Source of the DNA: Corynebacterium jeikeium | GTDB lineage: Bacteria; Actinomycetota; Actinomycetes; Mycobacteriales; Mycobacteriaceae | Length of the DNA: 64,000 nucleotides | NCBI RefSeq assembly: GCF_000738265.1 | Contig: NZ_JFCQ01000016.1 | Span: 124,001 to 188,000, forward strand | Direction of reading: 5' to 3' | Shown here: positions 9,106 through 18,388 of the stretch, in pieces | Numbering within the stretch: position 1 is the stretch's first letter | Layout of the letters: the number at the start of each line of letters is the position of its first letter | Program-made: the position numbers and the translations under genes | Notes under the pieces: model-generated | Database searches by the model: none | Told to the model about the DNA's origin: nothing | What the model saw: only the letters and a program-made list of their open reading frames with translations

Positions 9106-10221
9106 ATGCCACTCACTCCGGCTGATGTGCACAACGTAGCTTTTAGCAAGCCGCCGATCGGCAAGCGTGGTTACAACGAGGACGAGGTCGATCAGTTCCT
9201 GGACCTCGTGGAGGACACTCTTGCGGAACTGCAGGACGAGAACTCCGACCTCAAGCTGAAGGTAGACCAGCTGGAGTCCGGCTCCGCTGGCGCTGGTGCT
9301 GCCGGCGTAGCGGGTGCCGCAGGCGCCACCCAGGTGGATGAAGCTGCCCTGCGTCGCGAGATCGAGGCTGATCTGCGCCGCAAGTTCGAGTCCGAGTACT
9401 CCACCAAGCTGGAGCAGGCTCGCAAGGATGCCCGTGCAGAGGCACAGGCTCAGCAGGGAACCGCCCAGCCGCAGGGTGCAGCTGCTTCCCAGGCCAACGC
9501 TGCCGAGATCGAGAGGAAGATCAAGGCGGACTACGAGGCCAAGCTGAAGGCTGCCGAGGAGCGCGCTGCGAAGGCGGAGAAGGCTGCCGAGGACGCAAAG
9601 AAGCAGGCCCCGGCTCAGGCTTCCGGTATCGCTTCCCAGGGTGTTGCCGCTTCCGGCGATGGCAAGTCCGGCGTTGCTACTGCCGAGACCCACATGCAGG
9701 CCGCTCGTGTCCTGTCCCTGGCACAGGAGATGGCAGATCGCCTGACCGGCGACGCTAAGGCAGAGTCCTCCAGCATGCTGGAAGAGGCTCGCGCTACCGC
9801 CAAGAAGACCATCGACGACGCGGACAACAGCTCCAAGAACACGCTGGCAGACGCCAAGCAGCGTTCCGAGAAGATGCTGGCGGACGCCGAGGAGAAGTCC
9901 AACGCACAGCTGGCAGATGCAAAGCAGAAGTCCGAGGTCATGATCTCCGACGCTACTGCTCAGTCCCAGGCGCAGATCCGCTCCGCACAGGAGAAGGCAA
10001 ACGCCCTGCAGGAGGACGCAGAGCGCAAGCACACCGAGATCATGAACACGGTGAAGAAGCAGCAGGCTACCCTCGAGGCGCGCATCGAAGAGTTGCGCAC
10101 CTACGAGCGCGAGTACCGCACCCGCCTGAAGACCTTCCTGGAGTCTCAGCTGGAAGAGCTGAACAGCCGCGGCACCGCAGCCCCCGCAGGTTCCATCGAG
10201 GTCGAGGGCGACAACAAGTAA
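9106..10221 (+). CDS. wag31: Wag31/DivIVA polar growth scaffold
   Basis: Coiled-coil protein that gathers at curved membrane of the poles and directs apical peptidoglycan synthesis. The N-terminal DivIVA domain ([20 protein letters not shown], then [17 protein letters not shown]) covers residues about 1-45. It is followed by an Ala-rich linker with Gly-Ala repeats and a long coiled coil (about 180-350) containing heptad-like ADAKQKSE repeats. 371 aa. GGAAAGGGAC precedes the ATG. Its leader is unusually long and structured for this cluster. Confidence 0.96.
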   Translation: MPLTPADVHNVAFSKPPIGKRGYNEDEVDQFLDLVEDTLAELQDENSDLKLKVDQLESGSAGAGAAGVAGAAGATQVDEAALRREIEADLRRKFESEYSTKLEQARKDARAEAQAQQGTAQPQGAAASQANAAEIERKIKADYEAKLKAAEERAAKAEKAAEDAKKQAPAQASGIASQGVAASGDGKSGVATAETHMQAARVLSLAQEMADRLTGDAKAESSSMLEEARATAKKTIDDADNSSKNTLADAKQRSEKMLADAEEKSNAQLADAKQKSEVMISDATAQSQAQIRSAQEKANALQEDAERKHTEIMNTVKKQQATLEARIEELRTYEREYRTRLKTFLESQLEELNSRGTAAPAGSIEVEGDNK

Positions 10222-10281
10222 GTAGTTCCAGAGCCCACCGGCTCTAACCTCATCAACGACCGCTAGGAGGATACGCAGACG

Positions 10282-10440
10282 ATGCTTTTCGCAGCGATCC
10301 TCCTGGCGGTCGTCGGTTTTGTGGCGCTCGTTGTCAGCCTGGCCGTCGGATCTACCACCTGGGCGTGGGTCTGCGTGGCTGTGGCAGCAGTAGGCGTGGC
10401 GCTGTTCATCTTCGACCTGGTTCGCCACCGCAAGCGCTAA
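10282..10440 (+). CDS. 52-aa membrane protein between wag31 and ileS
   Basis: An ORF with a strong AGGAGG ribosome-binding site (10265-10270) encoding 52 residues: a first hydrophobic helix (LFAAILLAVVGFVALVV), a short STTWAW turn, a second helix (VCVAVAAVGVALFIFDLV) and a basic RHRKR end. The two-helix hairpin, positive-inside tail and ribosome-binding site make it credible despite its size. It follows wag31 by 60 bases, across a small AGAGCC/GGCTCT hairpin (10230-10245). Function unknown; co-expression with wag31 is likely. Confidence 0.75.
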   Translation: MLFAAILLAVVGFVALVVSLAVGSTTWAWVCVAVAAVGVALFIFDLVRHRKR

Positions 10441-10534
10441 TGCTTTGAGTACCCCACGAGCACCCCACGCCGCCACCCCATATGCGCAGCGTGTAGGGTT
10501 AAAGGCGATTGACAACTTAATAGCCCTAACCACG

Positions 10535-10733
10535 CAACGATCCGGCCATCACCGGGGAGCGTTCCTGGAAGAACGGATGCGCGCAGCGCATCTCACTAGA
10601 CCCGGGCGGAATCGCGGCACGTCATAGCCGTAAGTGAAGAAGTGGGCGAGCCCCCCTGCGCAAAGCTTTGGCTAAAGCGGGCTCGTCAATCAGGGTGGTA
10701 CCGCGCTGGGCTTTAATGCCCATGCGTCCCTGT
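10535..10733 (+). ncRNA. T-box leader (isoleucine) of ileS
   Basis: The canonical T-box AGGGTGGTACCGCG is at 10692-10705; its TGGT can pair with ACCA of uncharged tRNA-Ile. The short first stem CCGG-CCATCA-CCGG (10542-10554) shows an ATC specifier at 10548-10550, as in the ultrashort stem I class described in actinobacteria. Further hairpins are GATGCGC/GCGCATC (10576-10592) and CGAGCCC/GGGCTCG before the T-box. The 3' half GCGCTGGGC/GCCCATGCGT then CCCTGTTGTTTT resembles a terminator. Actinobacterial ileS T-boxes are usually thought to act on translation, but here the best start codon is about 90 bases further on. Confidence 0.9.
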
Positions 10734-10768
10734 TGTTTTAATGGCACGTTCGCCGGTTCACGCCGGTG

Positions 10769-10782
10769 GGCGTCATAAAGAA
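10769..10782 (+). repeat. Dispersed element GGCGTCANNAAGAA, exact copy
   Basis: Lies in the ileS leader. The first bases are the 3' arm of a hairpin (10746-10773) with 11 pairs including three G-U. An A-rich purine tail follows. Confidence 0.6.
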
Positions 10783-10824
10783 AAAGACCAAAGACAACAG
10801 CGAACGACAGAATTAGGAACCACC

Positions 10825-13800
10825 ATGGCTGAAGCAACTCCCGCAGGCGGTGCTTACCCGCGCGTCGATATGTCCAACGGCGGCTCGACTGCATTCCCCG
10901 CTCTCGAAGAAAACGTACTGAAGTACTGGGCGAAAGACGGCACCTTTAACGAATCGGTCGCTGCCCGCGACAACGCCGAAGAATACGTCTTTTACGACGG
11001 CCCGCCGTTTGCCAACGGCCTGCCACACTATGGCCACCTGCTGACGGGCTATGTCAAGGACATCGTTCCGCGCTACCAGACCATGAAGGGCAAGAAGGTC
11101 GCCCGAGTTTTCGGCTGGGACTGCCACGGACTGCCCGCCGAGCTAGAGGCGGAAAAGCAGCTGGGCATCAAGGATCGCGCCGGTATCGAAGAGATGGGCA
11201 TGCGCTCGTTCAACGACTACTGCGCGACCTCCGTGCTGCGCTACACGGACGAGTGGAAGGAATACGTCACCCGCCAGGCGCGCTGGGTGGACTTCGACAA
11301 CGGCTACAAGACGATGGATCCGGGCTTCATGGAGTCCGTCATGTGGGCCTTCAAGACCCTCTACGACAAGGGCTTGATCTACCAGGGCTTCCGCGTGCTG
11401 CCCTACTCCTGGGCAGAGCACACGCCGCTGTCGAACCAGGAAACCCGCCTGGACGATTCCTACAAGATGCGCCAGGACCCGACCATCACGGTGACCTTCC
11501 CGATCACCGGTGCGACCGAGGGCACGGCCTCCGTAGAGACTCTGGCGCAGCACCCGGAGCTGGCCGATGCTGCGTTTATTGGCTGGACGACCACCCCGTG
11601 GACCACGCCGGCGAACCTTGCTCTGGCCGTTAACCCTGAGGTTGTCTACGCCGCGGTGCGGATTGGGGATGACGCCGCAGGTGCCGACGGAGCAGAGGGC
11701 ATGCACGGTGCGACCGTGGTGCTAGCCGACGACCTGCGCGGTGCGTATGCCAAGGAGCTCGGCGAGACGGCCGAGGTGCTGGGTACGTTCACCGGTGTGC
11801 AGCTGGAGGGCATGACCTACGAGCCGCTGTTCGGATACTTCGCCGAGCGCGCGGGCGAGAAGATCGAAGGCGGCGAGGGGATAAAGGGCAGCGAGTTTAA
11901 GGCGGGTGCCTTCCGCGTGCTGTGCGCCGACTACGTCACCACCGCCGACGGTACGGGCGTGGTTCACCAGGCTCCGGCCTTCGGTGAGGACGATATGTTT
12001 ACCTGCGAGGCTGCGGGTATCGACCTGGAGATACCGGTGGATATGGACGGCAAGTTCACCTCCCTGGCGCCCGAGTATCAAGGCCAGCTGGTCTTCGACG
12101 CGAACAAGGCCATCATCAAGGATTTGAAGGCTGCGGGCCGCGTGCTGCGCCACCAGACGATCGAGCACTCCTACCCGCACTCCTGGCGCTCCGGCGAGCC
12201 GCTGATCTACATGGCGCTGCCGTCTTGGTTCGTCGCCGTGACGAAGTTCCGCGACCGCATGGTGGAGCTGAACCACGAGCAGATCGAGTGGGCGCCCTCC
12301 CATATCCGCGACGGTCAGTTCGGCAAGTGGCTGGAGGGCGCGCGCGATTGGAATATCTCCCGCAACCGCTACTGGGGCGCGCCGATCCCGGTGTGGGTCT
12401 CCGACTCCGAGGAGTACCCGCGCATGGATGTCTACGGCTCCCTGGAGGAACTGGAGCGCGACTTCGGCCGCAAACCGGCCTCGCTGCACCGCCCGGACAT
12501 TGACGAGCTGACCCGCCCGAACCCGGATGACCCGACGGGCAAGTCCACCATGCGCCGCGTGCCTGAAGTGCTGGACTGCTGGTTCGAGTCCGGCTCCATG
12601 CCGTTCGCGCAGAAGCACTACCCGTTCGAGAACAAGGAGTGGTTCGATAGCCACTCTCCGGCGGACTTCATCGTGGAGTACTCCGGCCAGACTCGCGGCT
12701 GGTTCTACACCATGCACGTTTTGTCCACCGCGCTGTTCGACCGCCCGGCGTTCAAGAAGGTCGTGGCCCACGGCATCGTGCTGGGTGACGACGGGCTGAA
12801 GATGAGTAAGTCCAAGGGCAACTACCCGAACGTCAACGAGGTCTTCGACCGCGACGGCTCCGACGCTATGCGGTGGTTCCTCATGAGCTCGCCGATCCTG
12901 CGCGGCGGCAACCTGATCGTCACCGAGCAGGGCATCCGCGAAGGTGTGCGCCAGGCGATGTTGCCGATGTGGAATGCGTACTCCTTCCTGCGGCTGTATG
13001 CCTCCCAGCCCGCGCAGTACGATACGTCGTCCACCAACGTGCTGGACCGCTACATCCTGGCGAAGCTGCACGGTACGGTGCAGGCGGTATCCGATGCGCT
13101 GGATAACACCGATATCGCCACCGCTTGCGATGAGATCCGCTGGTTCTGCGACGCACTGACCAACTGGTACGTGCGCCGCTCCCGCGACCGCTTCTGGGCA
13201 GGCGACGCGGTTCACCCAGAGGCCTTCAACACCCTGTACACCGTGCTGGAGACCCTGAGCCGTGCCGCCGCGCCACTGCTGCCGATGACCACCGAGGTGA
13301 TCTGGCGCGGCCTGACCGGCGAGCGCTCCGTACACCTGGCGGATTTCCCGAACGCCGCCGATCTGCCTGCGGATGCCGAACTGGTGGCGGCTATGGACGC
13401 CGTGCGCGCCGTGAGCTCCGCGACGAGCTCCCTGCGAAAGGCACACAAGCTGCGCAACCGCCTGCCGCTGCCGCAGCTGACCGTCGCGCTGCCGAATGCC
13501 GACGCCCTGGAGGACTTCACCCAGATCATCGCCGACGAAGTGAACGTCAAGGAGGTCGAGCTGACTGCGGACGTGGACAAGGTCGGTCGCTTCGAAGTTG
13601 TCGTGAACGCCCGCGCGGCTGGCCCGCGCCTGGGCAAGGATGTCCAGCGCGTGATCAAGGCTGTGAAGTCCGGCAACTACGCCGTCGACGGCGCCGGTGT
13701 GGTCACCGCGGATGGCATCGAGCTGCAGGATGGCGAATTCACCCGCAAGCTCGTTGCCGCCGACCCGGACCACACCGCCGAGGTCTCCGGTCAGGACGGC

Positions 13801-14085
13801 CTGGTGGTGCTGGATACCCAGACCACCCCGGAGCTGGAGGCCGAAGGCTGGGCGGCCGACCGCGTCCGCGGCCTGCAGGAGGCCCGTAAGGCCGCCGACC
13901 TGCAGGTCACCGACCGGATCCGCCTGACCCTTTCCGTTCCTGCGGACAAGGAAGAGTGGGCTCGCACCCACGCGGATGCGATCGCCAAGGAAGTTCTGGC
14001 CACGGACGTGAAGATTGTCGTCGGCGAGCAGCTCAGCCACGACGTTGCCGACGGCTGCTCGGCGGACATCGCGGTGGCGTCCTAA
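10825..14085 (+). CDS. ileS: Isoleucyl-tRNA synthetase
   Basis: Class Ia synthetase charging tRNA-Ile. HYGH, the HIGH motif, is at about residues 67-70 and KMSKS at residues 659-663; the CP1 editing region with [13 protein letters not shown] lies between. 1086 aa, long as in the eukaryote-like actinobacterial/archaeal clade. The start at 10825 is chosen for TTAGGAACC just upstream. An in-frame ATG at 10741 lacks a ribosome-binding site and would add a 28-residue polar extension. Regulated by the preceding T-box. The stop region carries a one-mismatch copy of the dispersed element (14076-14089). Confidence 0.96.
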   Translation: MAEATPAGGAYPRVDMSNGGSTAFPALEENVLKYWAKDGTFNESVAARDNAEEYVFYDGPPFANGLPHYGHLLTGYVKDIVPRYQTMKGKKVARVFGWDCHGLPAELEAEKQLGIKDRAGIEEMGMRSFNDYCATSVLRYTDEWKEYVTRQARWVDFDNGYKTMDPGFMESVMWAFKTLYDKGLIYQGFRVLPYSWAEHTPLSNQETRLDDSYKMRQDPTITVTFPITGATEGTASVETLAQHPELADAAFIGWTTTPWTTPANLALAVNPEVVYAAVRIGDDAAGADGAEGMHGATVVLADDLRGAYAKELGETAEVLGTFTGVQLEGMTYEPLFGYFAERAGEKIEGGEGIKGSEFKAGAFRVLCADYVTTADGTGVVHQAPAFGEDDMFTCEAAGIDLEIPVDMDGKFTSLAPEYQGQLVFDANKAIIKDLKAAGRVLRHQTIEHSYPHSWRSGEPLIYMALPSWFVAVTKFRDRMVELNHEQIEWAPSHIRDGQFGKWLEGARDWNISRNRYWGAPIPVWVSDSEEYPRMDVYGSLEELERDFGRKPASLHRPDIDELTRPNPDDPTGKSTMRRVPEVLDCWFESGSMPFAQKHYPFENKEWFDSHSPADFIVEYSGQTRGWFYTMHVLSTALFDRPAFKKVVAHGIVLGDDGLKMSKSKGNYPNVNEVFDRDGSDAMRWFLMSSPILRGGNLIVTEQGIREGVRQAMLPMWNAYSFLRLYASQPAQYDTSSTNVLDRYILAKLHGTVQAVSDALDNTDIATACDEIRWFCDALTNWYVRRSRDRFWAGDAVHPEAFNTLYTVLETLSRAAAPLLPMTTEVIWRGLTGERSVHLADFPNAADLPADAELVAAMDAVRAVSSATSSLRKAHKLRNRLPLPQLTVALPNADALEDFTQIIADEVNVKEVELTADVDKVGRFEVVVNARAAGPRLGKDVQRVIKAVKSGNYAVDGAGVVTADGIELQDGEFTRKLVAADPDHTAEVSGQDGLVVLDTQTTPELEAEGWAADRVRGLQEARKAADLQVTDRIRLTLSVPADKEEWARTHADAIAKEVLATDVKIVVGEQLSHDVADGCSADIAVAS

Positions 14086-14089
14086 AGAA
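14076..14089 (+). repeat. Dispersed element, one mismatch (GGCGTCCTAAAGAA)
   Basis: Spans the ileS stop codon and runs into the short ileS-dinB gap. Confidence 0.45.
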
Positions 14090-14118
14090 AAAGGCGGTTA
14101 GACCCGCAGGGTAGGAAC

Positions 14119-15465
14119 ATGCGCTGGGTGGCTCACATCGACATGGATGCGTTTTTCGCCTCCGTCGAGCAGCTCACCCGACCGACCCTGCGCGACCGGC
14201 CCGTGCTGGTCGGCGGGCTGGGCGGCCGCGGGGTGGTGGCCGGTGCCTCTTACGAAGCCCGTGCCTACGGTGCGCGTTCTGCAATGCCGATGAGCCAGGC
14301 CGTGCGCCTGTGCAACCACCGCGCGGTGGTGGTGCTGCCGCGCAAGGAGGTCTATACCGCGGCTTCGCGGCGAATCTTCCAGGTCATCAGGGCGCACGCG
14401 GGCGTGGTGGAGCAGCTCTCCGTGGACGAGGGCTTTGCCGAGCCGCAGGGGTTGACCAGCGCCGAAGAGGCTCGCGAGTGGGCCGAAAAGCTGCAGGCCA
14501 CGGTGGAAGAAGAGACCGGCCTGCCGGCATCTGTCGGCATGGCCGCCACCAAGCTGGATGCGAAGATGGCCAGCGATCTGGCTAAGCCCCATGGGGTGTT
14601 CGTTGTGCCGCCGGAATCCCGAATGGAAGTCTTTGCCGACCGGCCCGTCGGCGAAGTGTGGGGGATCGGCAAAGTGGCGCAGGGGAAGCTGCACACCATG
14701 GGTATCGATACGATCGGCCAGTTCGTAGCAGCGGATGCCGCCGATATCCGCGGGGCTTTGGGGTCCGTCGGCGCGGAGGTACAGCGCATGGCCGCCGGGG
14801 ACGATCCGCGCCCTGTTGCCCCCCGCGCACCTGCCAAACAGGTCAGCGCTGAAAAGACTCTGCAGGTGGACGCGCGCACCACCACGGAGGCCATGCGTGT
14901 GCTGCACGAGACCGCGCTGGCGATGCACCGCCGTCTGCTAAAGGACGGCCGCGCAGCCCGCACCGTTACCGTCAAGACCCGCACCACCGACTTCCAGCTG
15001 CACACCAAGTCCGCCGGGCTGCCCGCGCCAACGGAGGACTTCGACAAGATCTTCGCCCTAGCCCAGCGCCTGCTGCCGCGCCCGGAGGAGGCCGGTGCTT
15101 TTCGCCTGGTCGGCGTGAGCGTCTCCGGCCTGGTGGCCGATCGCCAGGAGCTGTTGTTCCCCGAACTCGACGGCCCGCCGGTGCCCATCGTCGCTGGTAA
15201 CGAGGCCGATTCGGGTCTTTCTGTCTTTACTCATGACGCCACCACGGCCCAGCCCCGTTGGCGCGCCACCCAGGATGTTTCGCACGTGGAATATGGGCAC
15301 GGGTGGGTCCAAGGGGCCGGCAACGGGGTGGTCAGCGTGCGTTTCGAGACCGCCGCGACCGGCCCGGGGAAGACCCGCACCTTCCGGATTGACGACGAGG
15401 ACCTAAGCCCCGCGGATCCATTGGACAGCTTGGGCTGGGATCTGGACGGGCTGGTGGAGGAGTGA
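14119..15465 (+). CDS. dinB: DNA polymerase IV (Y-family)
   Basis: Translesion polymerase. Catalytic motifs HIDMDAFFASVEQ at residues 6-18 and SVDEGF at about 102-107 are intact, followed by thumb helix-hairpin-helix elements (PVGEVWGIGKVAQGKLHTMG) and the little-finger domain. 448 aa, longer than E. coli DinB because of a C-terminal extension of about 90 residues that is common in actinobacterial homologues. TAGGAAC precedes the ATG. No beta-clamp pentapeptide or LexA box was confidently identified. Confidence 0.93.
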   Translation: MRWVAHIDMDAFFASVEQLTRPTLRDRPVLVGGLGGRGVVAGASYEARAYGARSAMPMSQAVRLCNHRAVVVLPRKEVYTAASRRIFQVIRAHAGVVEQLSVDEGFAEPQGLTSAEEAREWAEKLQATVEEETGLPASVGMAATKLDAKMASDLAKPHGVFVVPPESRMEVFADRPVGEVWGIGKVAQGKLHTMGIDTIGQFVAADAADIRGALGSVGAEVQRMAAGDDPRPVAPRAPAKQVSAEKTLQVDARTTTEAMRVLHETALAMHRRLLKDGRAARTVTVKTRTTDFQLHTKSAGLPAPTEDFDKIFALAQRLLPRPEEAGAFRLVGVSVSGLVADRQELLFPELDGPPVPIVAGNEADSGLSVFTHDATTAQPRWRATQDVSHVEYGHGWVQGAGNGVVSVRFETAATGPGKTRTFRIDDEDLSPADPLDSLGWDLDGLVEE

Positions 15466-15491
15466 GCCTAGCGAGAGCGGGGCACGGGGCG

Positions 15492-16532
15492 CTAGCGGCC
15501 GCGGGCGATTTCGTAGAGCAGTTCGATCCGCGCCTGGCTGGGGCGCAGCGCCCCGCCGCTGCGGAGGCCGTCGCGGGCGAGCTGTGCCCCGCCGCCACTG
15601 CCGCCGTAGACGAAGGAAACCCCTCCGGTGGGCACGCGGCTGCACACGACCACGGGAAGCTCGCCTGCCTGGGCACTGCGATCGGCGCGCCAGGCGGACA
15701 GCTCTGCCGCGACCGCGGTGGGGATGTTGCCGGAGCCCATGGCAGCCAGCACCAGGCCGTGGACCGCGCCGTCGCGATCCGGCACCGCGCCGTCGCGATC
15801 TGAACCGGCGCCGTCCCGCTCCCGCAGCGCGCGGATGAGCAGCCCGTCATCGCCCGCAAAGGTGGTGACTATCGGCACGTTCAGGCCCGCGATCCGCGGC
15901 GGGGTGGGGGCGCTGGCGGGTTCGGGCTCTGTTTCTTCCGAGCCGGATCCCGTTCCTGCCGAGCCGGGTGAAGGTGCCTCTTTACCGGAGTCGGCCAGCG
16001 CGTTGCGGAAGGCGGTCTCTGCCGTTGTGTGCGCCTTGTACGCCCCGCGGGCGGGCAGGATGGCATCCCCGAAAACGATGTGGACATCCGGGGAGAGCTC
16101 ACCGGAGGCAAGCGCGGCGAACGCGCGGGAGAGGTTGGCCGGGCCGTCCGGTGCGGCGTCATCACCCGGGCGCTGGGCGCCCGTATACACCACAGGGCAG
16201 GGCAGCTCAAGGGCACAGGCGGCGGCCAGGGCGGATTCCTCCATTGTGTCCGTGCCGTGCAGCACCACGATACCGGCCGGGGCGGGTGTGTAGAAGCTGT
16301 CGATGTGGGCGACGAGCTGGTCGATCTGGGGGAGGGTGATGGAGCTGGAGTCGATGCTCATGATGTCGTGTGGCAGGGCCTCGAACCCCTGCGGAACGTG
16401 AGCCTGCCTGACAATGTCTGCGCAGGTCAGGGTTGGAACAAGGTCGCCTTCGGGGGAGTGGGTGCAGCTGATGGTGCCGCCGGTGCCGAGGACGGGGATC
16501 TGTAGGCAGTTCCGCGAGGGGGTGGAAGTCAT
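15492..16532 (-). CDS. ansA: L-asparaginase
   Basis: Hydrolyses L-asparagine to aspartate and ammonia. The first catalytic motif GTGGTISC is at about residues 16-23 and the second, VVLHGTDTMEESA, at about 94-106. No signal peptide, so probably cytoplasmic. It is unusual in having two low-complexity insertions: a Glu/Pro/Ser/Gly-rich loop (about residues 185-215) and a tandem DRDGAVP repeat (about 236-256). These lie outside the motifs and may be surface loops. Convergent with dinB and divergent from arsR. No clear ribosome-binding site before the start. Confidence 0.9.
   Translation of the reverse strand: MTSTPSRNCLQIPVLGTGGTISCTHSPEGDLVPTLTCADIVRQAHVPQGFEALPHDIMSIDSSSITLPQIDQLVAHIDSFYTPAPAGIVVLHGTDTMEESALAAACALELPCPVVYTGAQRPGDDAAPDGPANLSRAFAALASGELSPDVHIVFGDAILPARGAYKAHTTAETAFRNALADSGKEAPSPGSAGTGSGSEETEPEPASAPTPPRIAGLNVPIVTTFAGDDGLLIRALRERDGAGSDRDGAVPDRDGAVHGLVLAAMGSGNIPTAVAAELSAWRADRSAQAGELPVVVCSRVPTGGVSFVYGGSGGGAQLARDGLRSGGALRPSQARIELLYEIARGR
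15766..15828 (-). repeat. Three 21-bp tandem repeats inside asparaginase gene
   Basis: Units beginning GCGCCGTCGCGATC at 15766 and 15787, and a diverged third at 15808, add seven residues each (DRDGA plus two variable residues). The in-frame period suggests slippage growth and possible length variation between strains. Confidence 0.8.
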
Positions 16533-16605
16533 GTGACCAATGTACGTGACGCCTAGTCGCGTTGATCGAAGATGTTGATGGAGTCTCGGCGAATAGGACG
16601 GAGTT

Positions 16606-16648
16606 GTGCAGGAATACTTGCATGATTATTATGCAGGTATTGCTGCAC
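16606..16648. promoter_or_regulatory. Operator: 18-7-18 inverted repeat before arsR
   Basis: GTGCAGGAATACTTGCAT (16606-16623) and ATGCAGGTATTGCTGCAC (16631-16648) are complementary at 16 of 18 positions around the spacer GATTATT. It ends 16 bases before the arsR ATG and just ahead of its GAAGGAGG site. It is the expected binding site for the ArsR-family repressor and would autoregulate arsR and the exporter. Confidence 0.8.
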
Positions 16649-16664
16649 GATTGAAGGAGGTTCC

Positions 16665-16991
16665 ATGTCCCCTCGCAAGTACCACCACCCGGAGCCTGAT
16701 GAAATTACCCTGGCCAGGGTGCTGGCAGCCTTGAGCGATCCCACGCGTCTCGAGATGATTCGTCGTCTGGCTGACGGGCTCGAGCACGACAGTCTCGAGC
16801 TCGCGGACGACTTGCCCCGGTCGACGCTGACGTACCACACCCGCATGTTGCGGGAGGCAGGGGTGACATGGACCCGGGGGGAGGGGCGTGCATGTCTGAT
16901 CCGGTTGAGGAGGGAGGATCTCGATCGCTTGTTCCCTGGAGTGCTTTCAGCAGTGGTGGCCAATGCTGTCCCTACAGAGGTACAGGAATGA
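16665..16991 (+). CDS. ArsR-family transcriptional repressor
   Basis: 108-aa winged-helix protein: VLAALSDPTRLEMIRRLADG is the ArsR N-terminal helix pair, and LPRSTLTYHTRMLREAGV is the recognition helix region. Only one cysteine (in GRACLIRL) is seen, so a classical metal-thiolate site is not evident and the inducer is unknown. A strong GAAGGAGG ribosome-binding site precedes the ATG. The stop overlaps the start of the following MFS gene, so repressor and transporter form one operon under the palindromic operator. Confidence 0.9.
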   Translation: MSPRKYHHPEPDEITLARVLAALSDPTRLEMIRRLADGLEHDSLELADDLPRSTLTYHTRMLREAGVTWTRGEGRACLIRLRREDLDRLFPGVLSAVVANAVPTEVQE

Positions 16992-18124
16992 TGGGGCGGC
17001 TCTGGCCCTTCGTGGTGGGCAGTGTCGCGCTCGGGCTGGACGCATATGTTGTCGCCGGTCTCCTTCCCACTATCGCCTCATCTCTAGACGCACGCGAAGC
17101 TACTGTCGGCCTGGGAGTAGCGGCCTTCACCGGCTCATATGCGATAGCAGGCCCCTTGTTAGCTGGACGCGCGGGAAGGCGGTCACGACAGAGCCTGATC
17201 GTGTCCCTGCTTATCTTCACTGTGGCAAACCTAGCCACGGCGTTCTCGCCGACTGTTGAGTTCTTCTTAGGCTCCCGAGTGGTGGCTGGCGCAGCAGCGG
17301 GTGTGTACTCACCGCTGTCGTCCGCGGTCGCGGCAGAGATTGCAGGGGAAGTACGTCGTGGACGTGCACTGGCGCTAGTCCTTGCGGGTTTGGCAGTTGG
17401 CACCGTATTTGGAGTCCCAGCAGGTCTGGCACTAGCGCAGTACTGGGGATGGCGAGCCGCCATCCTGCTGATCGCAGCTATCGGAGGCGCGGCGCTGGCG
17501 GGAACTTTTCTGCGGGGCCGCGACCTGCCTGCTATTCCTGCTTCGGGCGCTCGTGAACGGTTGCTCTCGATCGCGCGACCCAAAAATTTAGTTACGGTGA
17601 CCGTAACTCTTCTGACAGGTGTCGCTTCTCTGGGGCTTTACACCTACATGACTGTGATTTTGTCCTCAGGGAGCTTGGCGTCTCACCAGACGCTTGCGAT
17701 CTGGGTCTGGGGCATTGGGGGTGCGGTGGGAGCGCTAGGCGTAGGCAGACTGTTAGACCGGCGTGCCCCGTTGCAACTAAGCATGGTTATACTCGGAGGC
17801 CTCACTTTCGCGCTGCTCGGCATGACGCAAGACCAAACCGCGTGGATTTTGGTCGCTAGCCTGTTTCTCTGGGGAATGTGCGGGTGGGCCTCGCTCGCAC
17901 CTCAGCAACACATCTTGCTTCAGGCGAATCCGGCCGACGGGGCTACAGCTGTGGCTGCGAATGCTTCCGCCAATTACTTGGGGTCCGCACTGGGGGCAAT
18001 CTTCGGGGCTTTACTGGTTTCCGCAGATGCGACACCAACCGTTCTCTGCATTTCCGCGGCGAGCGTAGCAGTACTGGCGCTGCTCAGTCAGTTTGCTCGG
18101 CAGCACATGAGCGCCACGGAATAG
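16988..18124 (+). CDS. MFS drug-type exporter
   Basis: Major facilitator superfamily transporter, 378 aa with about 12 hydrophobic segments, DHA1-like (WPFVVGSVALGLDAYVVAGL at the N-terminus, GPLLAGRAGRRSRQSL for the loop 2-3 motif A region). The start ATG at 16988 overlaps the arsR stop; longer in-frame readings from 16868 lie inside arsR and are not needed. The substrate is unknown; the ArsR partner suggests induction by a toxic compound. Slightly less GC-biased codon use than its neighbours hints at acquisition. Confidence 0.87.
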   Translation: MMGRLWPFVVGSVALGLDAYVVAGLLPTIASSLDAREATVGLGVAAFTGSYAIAGPLLAGRAGRRSRQSLIVSLLIFTVANLATAFSPTVEFFLGSRVVAGAAAGVYSPLSSAVAAEIAGEVRRGRALALVLAGLAVGTVFGVPAGLALAQYWGWRAAILLIAAIGGAALAGTFLRGRDLPAIPASGARERLLSIARPKNLVTVTVTLLTGVASLGLYTYMTVILSSGSLASHQTLAIWVWGIGGAVGALGVGRLLDRRAPLQLSMVILGGLTFALLGMTQDQTAWILVASLFLWGMCGWASLAPQQHILLQANPADGATAVAANASANYLGSALGAIFGALLVSADATPTVLCISAASVAVLALLSQFARQHMSATE

Positions 18125-18388
18125 TCGTGTATGCCAACGCATGGGGGAGACTGCTTCTGTCATGTCCATCCCTGGTCGACGGTTCGTGCGTTTTGGCGCA
18201 AATCACACGAATAACATCTGCAACAGTATGGCTTGTATAGTCGGAACCTGGTTCCCCAAATTTCTTGGGATGTGTACTCCATGTGCACAGCTGTCTACGG
18301 CAGTGTGCCACAGAGCACTATTTTCTTACTCGGCTAATTGCACACGATCATTAGCATTACATTGTCCAACCATCGAAGGAGCATTCTC
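18125..18388 (+). promoter_or_regulatory. 264-bp gap with two adjacent palindromes
   Basis: No gene seen. GGAACC-T-GGTTCC (18243-18255) is directly followed by CCCAA-ATTTC-TTGGG (18255-18269). These could end the MFS transcript or bind a regulator of the lipoprotein gene. A clear promoter could not be picked. AT content rises near 18320-18360. Confidence 0.4.

Noticed and set aside
10445-10627. 60-codon open frame upstream of ileS
   Set aside because: It overlaps the T-box RNA and has no coding signs; the conserved RNA explains the sequence.
10741-10824. Upstream ATG as the ileS start
   Set aside because: No ribosome-binding site, polar low-complexity extension, and a better ATG with TTAGGAACC at 10825. 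Kept as an alternative in the T-box finding.
11722-14040. 772-codon antisense open frame over ileS
   Set aside because: Shadow of ileS; low complexity and no ribosome-binding site.
16868-16987. Longer MFS start inside arsR
   Set aside because: Would place a polar N-terminus over arsR; the ATG at 16988 begins the first membrane helix.
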